Origin: SP5GCR1 sp965199685 | GTDB lineage: Bacteria; Pseudomonadota; Gammaproteobacteria; Poriferisulfidales; Oxydemutatoraceae | DNA: 64,000 nucleotides | Assembly (NCBI GenBank): GCA_965199685.1 | Contig: OZ241323.1 | Location: 1,364,001-1,428,000 of the forward strand | Reading direction: 5' to 3' | Part shown: piece after piece, positions 57,491-64,000 of the stretch | How positions within the stretch are numbered: the stretch's first letter is position 1 | How the letters are laid out: each line of letters opens with the position of its first letter | Made by a program: the position numbers and the translations under genes | Notes under the pieces: generated by a model | Databases searched by the model: none | What the model saw: only the letters and a program-made list of their open reading frames with translations | What the model was told of the DNA's origin: nothing

Positions 57491-58483
57491 ATGGCTAGAC
57501 AACGACCTAAACACTTACCATTGACAAATGACTTAGTCTTCAGACGATACTTGACGACTAATAAGCAATCATCGCTTTTGTTGATGAACAGCTATCTACC
57601 ATTCCTCAAGCACGCCTCGGATGTTGCAGTCCTCAACCCGGATAGAGTGGGGATGCCGGACGACCTCGCAGAAGTCTTGAAACAACAGCAACAATCAAGC
57701 GATACACTTATCCTAAAAGACACTTCTATTCCACCAGACAAACCGCGCGGCAGGTCGGTGATACTAGACCTCAACTTCAAATTAAGTAGCGGCGAGAATG
57801 TCAACATAGAAATGCAGACAGCTTACGAAAAGAGCTTTACATTTAGAACACTATATTATTGGGCGATGCTGTATGGTCAGGACATAGACCGCGGCGATGA
57901 GTTTAGCAATCTCAACCCGACCTACTCATTGATATTCACCGATTTCACACTATTCAAAAGGAAGCGCAACTGTATCAGTGTGTTTGAGTTTGTAGATCGT
58001 AAAGAGCTTGAGTATCGTGCGAATATACCGATGACGCTGGTGACAGTGGAATTAAACAAGTTCAAGAAAAGCTACCATGAGCTAATTGATATGGCGGAGA
58101 AGTGGTGCTATATTATCAAACACTCGGCACACTTAACAGCCGAGGCAGTAGCCTATTTATCACAAGACGGAGGAATGAAGATGGCATTAGAACATTTAGA
58201 GGAGATATCGAAAGACGACCAGTTGTACTGGGACGCTATGGCGCGCAAGAAGGATCGGGTAGCAATTCAACTGGCAAAGAGCGATGCGTTAGAGGAAGGT
58301 ATACGAAAAGGTCGCGTTCAAGGCATGCAAGAAGGCCGCGTTCAAGGCATGCAAGAAGGCGAAGTAAACAAAGCTCGAGGAATTGCTTTGAGTATGTTGC
58401 AAAAAGGTTTAGATGTTTCATTGATTTCCGAAGTGACAGGTTTATCAGTCGCTGAGATTGGACAGCTAACAAAGATTCGCTGA
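57491..58483 (+). CDS. Rpn/PDDEXK_2 family nuclease, array copy 4
   Basis: Encodes 330 residues. Front and middle blocks are of the copy 3 type (T22, 'MTLVT', 'QLAKS') but H41 is as in copies 1, 2 and 5. The tail has two RVQGMQEG repeats plus EVNKARG as in copy 1, so it is a mosaic of the two types. Catalytic residues are intact. Internal start at 58181 gives 100 residues. Confidence 0.92.
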   Translation: MARQRPKHLPLTNDLVFRRYLTTNKQSSLLLMNSYLPFLKHASDVAVLNPDRVGMPDDLAEVLKQQQQSSDTLILKDTSIPPDKPRGRSVILDLNFKLSSGENVNIEMQTAYEKSFTFRTLYYWAMLYGQDIDRGDEFSNLNPTYSLIFTDFTLFKRKRNCISVFEFVDRKELEYRANIPMTLVTVELNKFKKSYHELIDMAEKWCYIIKHSAHLTAEAVAYLSQDGGMKMALEHLEEISKDDQLYWDAMARKKDRVAIQLAKSDALEEGIRKGRVQGMQEGRVQGMQEGEVNKARGIALSMLQKGLDVSLISEVTGLSVAEIGQLTKIR

Positions 58484-59228
58484 TTGAACCAGAAGGTCAA
58501 TCGGCGTGACATTGGGGTGCGTCTGCATTAGCTAATTCCCCTCCTCTGGAGGGGTGGCAGGCGCAATAGAACCGCCGTTTGTTGCAGCGGCAACAAACGG
58601 CGTAACTTTGTGCAGAACTTTAACATATATACAAAATGTAAAGCCTTTCCATGGGGTGGTCGCAGCGGTTCCGCACAAACAATCCATTCATCCATAAAAT
58701 TCCCGGTCACCTACCGTAGGGGAGGACTAATATGGGACTGTTGAAAAAGTGTCTGCATTGGTACATTCCCCTCCTATGGAGGGGTGGCAGGCGAAGCCTG
58801 ACGGGGTGGTTGTTAAGGTTCTGAACAATGTTACGCCGATTGACCTACTGGCTCAATCGGCGGTTCTATTTTTCAACAGCCCCACATGCTCTCCCTAACG
58901 CGACGCGCCTGCACAACCGTACCCGCTTGCACCCTTAAATCACAATAACCATTTGTCGCGTACTCACACAATATTATGTGTTGATACAGCGCGCACTTAA
59001 ACCACCCTAACGCGTTGCGTCTGCACCAACAATCCATTCATCTATCTCGTTTACGGTAACCATAATTTGGTGGCACGTGGCGGTTGAGTTTTTACAATAG
59101 CGGTACTTTCTCAACAACGACTTCTTACCATTCAACTCATATTTACTACCATTCGTCGGAATGTTCTCCGACACCCTGAATCTTGATTCAGACTAGGGGT
59201 TCTTAATTAAACCTAAAGGAAAATTACT
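58484..59228. repeat. 745-bp inter-rpn spacer, copy C
   Basis: Almost the same as spacer A. At its end the pre-ATG purine stretch reads AAAGGA where other copies have AGAGGA, so the next gene may be translated slightly less well. Confidence 0.85.
58734..58883 (+). mobile_element. MITE-like element, complete 150-bp copy in spacer C
   Basis: Ends GGGACTGTTGAAAAA / TTTTTCAACAGCCCC with ATAT left and ACAT right, matching spacers A and B. Confidence 0.8.
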
Positions 59229-60197
59229 ATGGCTAGACAACGACCTAAACACTTACCATTGACAAATGACTTAGTCTTCAGACGATACTTGACGACTAAT
59301 AAGCAATCATCGCTTTTGTTGATGAACAGCTATCTACCATTCCTCAAGCACGCCTCGGATGTTGCAGTCCTCAACCCGGATAGAGTGGGGATGCCGGACG
59401 ACCTCGCAGAAGTCTTGAAACAACAGCAACAATCAAGCGATACACTTATCCTAAAAGACACTTCTATTCCACCAGACAAACCGCGCGGCAGGTCGGTGAT
59501 ACTAGACCTCAACTTCAAATTAAGTAGCGGCGAGAATGTCAACATAGAAATGCAGACAGCTTACGAAAAGAGCTTTACATTTAGAACACTATATTATTGG
59601 GCGATGCTGTATGGTCAGGACATAGACCGCGGCGATGAGTTTAGCAATCTCAACCCGACCTACTCGTTGATATTCACCAATTTCACATTATTCAAAAGGA
59701 AGCGCAACTGTATCAGTGTGTTTGAGTTTGTAGATCGTAAAGAGCTTGAGTATCGTGCGAATATACCGATAGGGCTGACGATAGTGGAATTAAATAAGTT
59801 CAAGAAAAGCTACCATGAACTAATTGATATGGCGGAGAAGTGGTGCTATATTATCAAACACTCGGCACACTTAACAGCCGAGGCAGTAGCGTATTTATCA
59901 CAAGACGGAGGAATGAAGATGGCATTAGAACATTTAGAGGAGATATCGAAAGACGACCAGTTATACTGGGACGCTATGGCGCGCAAGAAGGATCGGGTAG
60001 CAATTCAACTGGGAAAGAGCGATGCGTTAGAGGAAGGTATACGAAAAGGTATGAAAGCGGGTCGCGTTCAAGGCATGCAAGAACAGCAACGAGGGATTGC
60101 TTTGAGTATGTTGCAAAGAGGCTATGAGGTTTCGGAGATTTCCGAAGTGACAGGTTTATCAGTCACTGAGATTGGACAGCTAACAAAGATTCGCTGA
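59229..60197 (+). CDS. Rpn/PDDEXK_2 family nuclease, array copy 5
   Basis: Encodes 322 residues. Front T22/H41, middle 'IGLTI'/'QLGKS' as in copies 1 and 2, but the tail is of a third type: KGMKAGRVQGMQEQQRG then MLQRGYEVSEISEVTGLSVTEIGQL. Unique change D151N in IFTNFTLF, outside the D93/E107/Q109 core. Internal start at 59919 gives 92 residues. Confidence 0.92.
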   Translation: MARQRPKHLPLTNDLVFRRYLTTNKQSSLLLMNSYLPFLKHASDVAVLNPDRVGMPDDLAEVLKQQQQSSDTLILKDTSIPPDKPRGRSVILDLNFKLSSGENVNIEMQTAYEKSFTFRTLYYWAMLYGQDIDRGDEFSNLNPTYSLIFTNFTLFKRKRNCISVFEFVDRKELEYRANIPIGLTIVELNKFKKSYHELIDMAEKWCYIIKHSAHLTAEAVAYLSQDGGMKMALEHLEEISKDDQLYWDAMARKKDRVAIQLGKSDALEEGIRKGMKAGRVQGMQEQQRGIALSMLQRGYEVSEISEVTGLSVTEIGQLTKIR

Positions 60198-60586
60198 TTG
60201 AACCAGAAGGTCAATCGGCGGTTCTATTTTTCAACAGCCCCACATGCTCTCCTTAACGCGACGCGCCTGCACAACCGTACCCGCTTGCACCCTTAAATCA
60301 CAATAACCATTTGCCGCGTACTTACACAATATTATGTGTTGACACAACGCGCACTTAAACCACCCTAACGCGTTGCGTCTGCACCAACAATCCATTCATC
60401 TATCTCGTTTACGGTAACCATAATTTGGTGGCGCGTGGCGGTTGAGTTTTTACAATAGCGGTACTTTCTCAACAACGACTTCTTACCATTCAACTCATAT
60501 TTACTACCATTCGTCGGAATGTTCTCCGACACCCTGAATCTTGGTTCAGACTAGGGGTTCTTAATTAAACCTAGAGGAAAATTACT
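60198..60586. other. Short spacer between rpn copies 5 and 6 with a fused MITE end
   Basis: The spacer is 389 bp. The stop-codon hairpin passes without a break into the right end of the MITE-like element (ggttctatttttcaacagcccc, ending 60241), followed by ACAT and the usual downstream repeat. It looks like a 745-bp spacer that lost the DNA between two copies of tcaatcggcg, about 356 bp. No gene seen. Confidence 0.75.
60211..60241 (+). mobile_element. MITE-like element, right-end fragment
   Basis: Only the right arm of the hairpin and the terminal repeat TTTTTCAACAGCCCC remain, followed by ACAT. With the left arm supplied by the rpn stop-codon hairpin, a hairpin with a T-rich tail is re-created, so copy 5 may have gained a true terminator. 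Confidence 0.7.
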
Positions 60587-61555
60587 ATGGCTAGACAACG
60601 ACCTAAACACTTACCATTGACAAATGACTTAGTCTTCAGACGATACTTGACGACTAATAAGCAATCATCGCTTTTGTTGATGAACAGCTATCTACCATTC
60701 CTCAAGCGCGCCTCGGATGTTGCAGTCCTCAACCCGGATAGAGTGGGGATGCCGGACGACCTCGCAGAAGTCTTGAAACAACAGCAGCAATCAAGCGATA
60801 CACTTATCCTAAAAGACACTTCTATTCCACCAGACAAACCGCGCGGCAGGTCGGTGATACTAGACCTCAACTTCAAATTAAGTAGCGGCGAGAATGTCAA
60901 CATAGAAATGCAGACAGCTTACGAAAAGAGCTTTACATTTAGAACACTATATTATTGGGCGATGCTGTATGGTCAGGACATAGACCGCGGCGATGAGTTT
61001 AGCAATCTCAACCCGACCTACTCGTTGATATTCACCGATTTCACACTATTCAAAAGGAAGCGCAACTGTATCAGTGTGTTTGAGTTTGTAGATCGTAAAG
61101 AGCTTGAGTATCGTGCGAATATACCGATGACGCTGGTGACAGTGGAATTAAACAAGTTCAAGAAAAGCTACCATGAGCTAATTGATATGGCGGAGAAGTG
61201 GTGCTATATTATCAAACACTCGGCACACTTAACAGCCGAGGCAGTAGCCTATTTATCACAAGACGGAGGAATGAAGATGGCATTAGAACATTTAGAGGAG
61301 ATATCGAAAGACGACCAGTTGTACTGGGACGCTATGGCGCGCAAGAAGGATCGGGTAGCAATTCAACTGGCAAAGAGCGATGCGTTAGAGGAAGGTATAC
61401 GAAAAGGTATGAAAGCGGGTCGCGTTCAAGGCATGCAAGAACAGCAACGAGGGATCGCTTTGAGTATGTTGCAAAGAGGCTATGAGGTTTCGGAGATTTC
61501 CGAAGTGACAGGTTTATCAGTCACTGAGATTGGACAGCTAACAAAGATTCGCTGA
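60587..61555 (+). CDS. Rpn/PDDEXK_2 family nuclease, array copy 6
   Basis: Encodes 322 residues. Front and middle like copy 3 (T22, R41, 'MTLVT', 'QLAKS') joined to the copy 5 tail (KGMKAG, RGYEVSEI, SVTEI). Catalytic residues are intact. Its leader has ctgaatcttggttcag, which breaks one pair of the second hairpin. Internal start at 61277 gives 92 residues. Confidence 0.92.
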   Translation: MARQRPKHLPLTNDLVFRRYLTTNKQSSLLLMNSYLPFLKRASDVAVLNPDRVGMPDDLAEVLKQQQQSSDTLILKDTSIPPDKPRGRSVILDLNFKLSSGENVNIEMQTAYEKSFTFRTLYYWAMLYGQDIDRGDEFSNLNPTYSLIFTDFTLFKRKRNCISVFEFVDRKELEYRANIPMTLVTVELNKFKKSYHELIDMAEKWCYIIKHSAHLTAEAVAYLSQDGGMKMALEHLEEISKDDQLYWDAMARKKDRVAIQLAKSDALEEGIRKGMKAGRVQGMQEQQRGIALSMLQRGYEVSEISEVTGLSVTEIGQLTKIR

Positions 61556-61854
61556 TTGAACCAGAAGGTCAATCGGCGTGACATTGTGGTGCGTCTGCAC
61601 TAACAATCCATTCATCCACCCAATTCATGTCAACCAACCGTAGGGGAGGGCTAACATGCCCTCCCTAACGCGACGCGCCCGCACAACCGTACCCGCCCGC
61701 GCCTCCAAATTCACGATAACCATTTGCCGCGTACTTACACAATATTATGTGTTGACACAACGCGCACTTAAACCACCCTAACGCGTTGCATCTGCACCAA
61801 CAATCCATTCATCCACCCAATTCATGTCAACCAACCGTAGGGGAGGGCTAACAT

Positions 61855-62092
61855 GGAGCTGTTGAAAAAGTGTCTGCATTGGTACATTCCCCTCCTGTGG
61901 AGGGGTGGCAGGCCTAAGCATTTTGTAAGGCATGCGTTTAGCAATCATGTTATGGTTCTGAACAATGTCACGCCGTTTGTGCAACTGCAACAATCGGCGG
62001 TTCTATCTGACGGGGTGGTTGTTAAGGTTCTGAACAATGTTACGCCGATTGACCTTCTGGCTCAATCGGCGGTTCTATTTTTCAACAGCCCC
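61855..62092 (+). mobile_element. MITE-like element, enlarged 238-bp copy
   Basis: Ends GGAGCTGTTGAAAAA and TTTTTCAACAGCCCC, flanked by ACAT (61851-61854, 62093-62096). It has 88 bp more than the standard copy. The block around ggttctgaacaatgt...cggcggttctat is present twice, the first with a different stem (CGCCGTTTGT ... ACAATCGGCG), plus an unmatched stretch (ctaagcattttgtaaggcat). Internal partial duplication or recombination with a related element is likely. Confidence 0.75.
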
Positions 62093-62293
62093 ACATGCCC
62101 TCCCTAACGCGACGCGCCTGCACAACCGTACCCGCTCGCGCCCCCAAATTCACGATAACCATTTGCCGCGTACTTACACAATATTATGTGTTGACACAAC
62201 GCGCACTCAAACCACCCTAACGCGTTGCGTCTGCACCAACAATCCATTCATCCATCGCGTTTACGGTTACCAACCGTAGGGAAGGGCTAACCT

Positions 62294-62443
62294 GGGATTG
62301 TTGAAAAAGTGTTTGCATTGGTACATTCCCCTCCTTTGGAGGGGTGGCAGGCGCAGCCTGACGGGGTGGTTGTTAAGGTTCTGAACAATGTTACGCCGAT
62401 TGACCTACTGGCTCAATCGGCGGTTCTATTTTTCAACAGCCCC
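62294..62443 (+). mobile_element. MITE-like element, complete 150-bp copy
   Basis: Ends GGGATTGTTGAAAAA and TTTTTCAACAGCCCC. Left flank ACCT, right flank ACAT (one change). The internal part reads gcaggcgcagcctg where most copies have gcaggcgaagcctg. Confidence 0.8.
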
Positions 62444-62670
62444 ACATGCCCTCCCTACGGTACCGTCCTGCACTAATGCAACCACCCCGCGCCATCCAAT
62501 TCACACCAACGCCCCAACGCGTCACCTCCGCACAACCGCCTAAAACATACTGTTTTCGCATACCTCTTACCGTTCAGCACATATTTACTACCATTCGTCG
62601 GAATGTTCTCCGACACCCTGAATCTTGATTCAGACTAGGGGTTCTTAATTAAACCTAGAGGAAAATTACT

Positions 62671-63639
62671 ATGGCTAGACAACGACCTAAACACTTACCA
62701 TTGACAAATGACTTAGTCTTCAGACGATACTTGACGACTAATAAGCAATCATCGCTTTTGTTGATGAACAGCTATCTACCATTCCTCAAGCGCGCCTCGG
62801 ATGTTGCAGTCCTCAACCCGGATAGAGTGGGGATGCCGGACGACCTCGCAGAAGTCTTGAAACAACAGCAGCAATTAGGCGATACACTTATCCTAAAAGA
62901 CACTTCTATTCCACCAGACAAACCGCACGGCAGGTCAGTGATACTAGACCTCAACTTCAAATTAAGTAGCGGCGAGAATGTCAACATAGAAATGCAGACA
63001 GCTTACGAAAAGAGCTTTACATTTAGAACATTATATTATTGGGCGATGCTGTATGGTCAGGACATAGACCGCGGCGATGAGTTTAGCAATCTCAACCCGA
63101 CCTACTCGTTGATATTCACCGATTTCACACTATTCAAAAGGAAGCGCAACTGTATCAGTGTGTTTGAGTTTGTAGATCGTAAAGAGCTTGAGTATCGTGC
63201 GAATATACCGATGACGCTGGTGACAGTGGAATTAAACAAGTTCAAGAAAAGCTACCATGAGCTAATTGATATGGCGGAGAAGTGGTGCTATATTATCAAA
63301 CACTCGGCACACTTAACAGCCGAGGCAGTAGCCTATTTATCACAAGACGGAGGAATGAAGATGGCATTAGAACATTTAGAGGAGATATCGAAAGACGACC
63401 AGTTGTACTGGGACGCTATGGCGCGCAAGAAGGATCGGGTAGCAATTCAACTGGCAAAGAGCGATGCGTTAGAGGAAGGTATACGAAAAGGTATGAAAGC
63501 GGGTCGCGTTCAAGGCATGCAAGAACAGCAACGAGGGATCGCTTTGAGTATGTTACAAAAAGGTTTAGATGTTTCATTGATTTCCGAAGTGACAGGTTTA
63601 TCAGTCGCTGAGATTGGACAGCTAACAAAGATTCGCTGA
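62671..63639 (+). CDS. Rpn/PDDEXK_2 family nuclease, array copy 7
   Basis: Encodes 322 residues. Front and middle of copy 3 type (T22, R41, 'MTLVT', 'QLAKS'), KGMKAG insertion as in copies 5 and 6, but tail LDVSL/SVAEI as in copies 1, 3 and 4. Private changes: LG for SS at 69-70 and R86H. D93, E107 and Q109 are intact. Internal start at 63361 gives 92 residues. Confidence 0.92.
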   Translation: MARQRPKHLPLTNDLVFRRYLTTNKQSSLLLMNSYLPFLKRASDVAVLNPDRVGMPDDLAEVLKQQQQLGDTLILKDTSIPPDKPHGRSVILDLNFKLSSGENVNIEMQTAYEKSFTFRTLYYWAMLYGQDIDRGDEFSNLNPTYSLIFTDFTLFKRKRNCISVFEFVDRKELEYRANIPMTLVTVELNKFKKSYHELIDMAEKWCYIIKHSAHLTAEAVAYLSQDGGMKMALEHLEEISKDDQLYWDAMARKKDRVAIQLAKSDALEEGIRKGMKAGRVQGMQEQQRGIALSMLQKGLDVSLISEVTGLSVAEIGQLTKIR

Positions 63640-63876
63640 TTGAACCAGAAGGTCAATCGGCGTGACATTGTGGTGCGTCTGCACTAGCTAATTCCCCTCC
63701 TCTAGAGGGGTAGCAGGCGCAGCCTGACGGGGTGGTTTTTTGAGTACCCACCATCTCTACAACAACCCATCTTATCGTTCATCACATATTTACTACCATT
63801 CGTCGGAATGTTCTCCGACACCCTAAATATTCGTCCACACTACGGGTTTTTAACTAAAACTTATAGAGGAACTACT
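63640..63876. other. Short spacer before the divergent eighth rpn gene
   Basis: After the stop-codon hairpin come the CCCCT/AGGGG palindrome and gcctgacggggtggtttttt, then DNA unlike the other spacers until ttactaccattcgtcggaatg, where the rpn leader resumes (first hairpin 63802-63819). The pre-ATG purines (TAGAGGA) are kept. Confidence 0.65.
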
Positions 63877-64000
63877 ATGAAACAAAAACATATTCAATAC
63901 TTGAAATTGACAGATGACATTGCTTTCAAAATATACTTCTCAACCAATATGCAAGTACTGTTCTCGTTAATCAAGAACTTCCTATCAATCTCCGATAGTA
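63877..64000 (+). CDS. Rpn/PDDEXK_2 family nuclease, divergent copy 8, cut by window edge
   Basis: The first 41 codons are visible: MKQKHIQYLKLTDDIAFKIYF, then STNMQVLFSLIKNFL. The LTDDIAFKIYF stretch matches LTNDLVFRRYL of the other copies and is the N-terminal Rpn signature. The rest of the visible sequence is clearly diverged, so this is an older paralog rather than part of the recent amplification. The nuclease core is beyond the window. Confidence 0.7.
   Translation, partial: MKQKHIQYLKLTDDIAFKIYFSTNMQVLFSLIKNFLSISDS

Larger units (their letters stand above)
61556..62670. other. Long spacer between rpn copies 6 and 7
   Basis: This 1,115-bp spacer holds three target palindromes: one empty (61,644-61,665), one filled by an enlarged 238-bp element, and one filled by a standard 150-bp element. 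It also has two copies of the ACACA/TGTGT block (about 61,737 and 62,174) and ends in the 'gcgccatccaattcacac' block. The open frames here are translations of the repeats, not genes. Confidence 0.75.

Noticed and set aside
52094..60245. An 8-kb composite transposon bounded by MITE ends at 52094 and 60241
   Set aside because: The ends are in suitable orientation, but the region contains four further complete elements, and the outer copies are a truncated element and a recombinant fragment. Segmental duplication explains the layout better.
61853..62107. ORF starting MELLKKCLHWYIPLLWRGG
   Set aside because: It is a translation of the MITE-like element from its left end; comparable frames exist in other copies, with stops at varied places. 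It is not a gene.
52969..63611. Out-of-frame plus-strand ORFs of 95-125 codons inside each rpn gene (MVLYYQTLG...)
   Set aside because: They are +1 readings of the rpn gene, recur only because the genes are duplicated, and lack a ribosome site; the in-frame internal start is better supported.

Overview
The window divides into two unlike regions. Positions 1 to 50,422 are one uninterrupted minus-strand reading frame of at least 16,807 codons. It starts at 50,422 with a Sec signal peptide and is still open at position 1, so the C-terminus lies outside the window. I confirmed the same frame at twelve points spread over the 50 kb and found no in-frame stop. The predicted protein is a giant exported, probably surface-attached or adhesin-like product. 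From the N-terminus it has a signal peptide, a Calx-beta/Ig-like segment, 18 GLUG-type modules (about 49.1 to 15.9 kb) joined by beta-sandwich linkers, and then a long run of cadherin-like beta-sandwich repeats (about 14.9 kb to the window edge). Parts of that run form a higher-order repeat of about 1.34 kb.

Positions 50,423 to 64,000 are a plus-strand repeat-rich cluster. It opens with two tandem copies of a small coiled-coil/membrane-tail gene (DUF1640-like). Seven near-identical full-length genes follow for a PD-(D/E)XK nuclease of the Rpn (PDDEXK_2, 'recombination-promoting nuclease/putative transposase') family, then the start of an eighth, divergent copy cut by the window edge. The spacers hold palindromic repeats and about ten copies or fragments of a 150-bp MITE-like element. 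Filled and empty sites in this window define its ends: 15-bp terminal inverted repeats, a 4-bp ACAT duplication, and insertion in the loop of an 8-bp palindrome.

Every rpn copy keeps an in-frame internal ATG seven bases after a GGAGG. This resembles the arrangement by which E. coli rpn genes encode a small C-terminal inhibitor of the toxic nuclease. The copies are mosaics of a few alternating sequence blocks, which suggests recombination or gene conversion between them. A plausible but untested reading is a self-amplifying, recombination-active nuclease/antitoxin array beside an extremely repetitive surface-protein gene.

The organism cannot be named from this sequence. A Sec signal without a recognisable Gram-positive anchor in view, the GLUG/cadherin-like architecture, and the DUF1640 and Rpn paralogs fit a Gram-negative bacterium, possibly a gammaproteobacterium; confidence in that is low. 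I saw no rRNA, tRNA, CRISPR array or phage gene.
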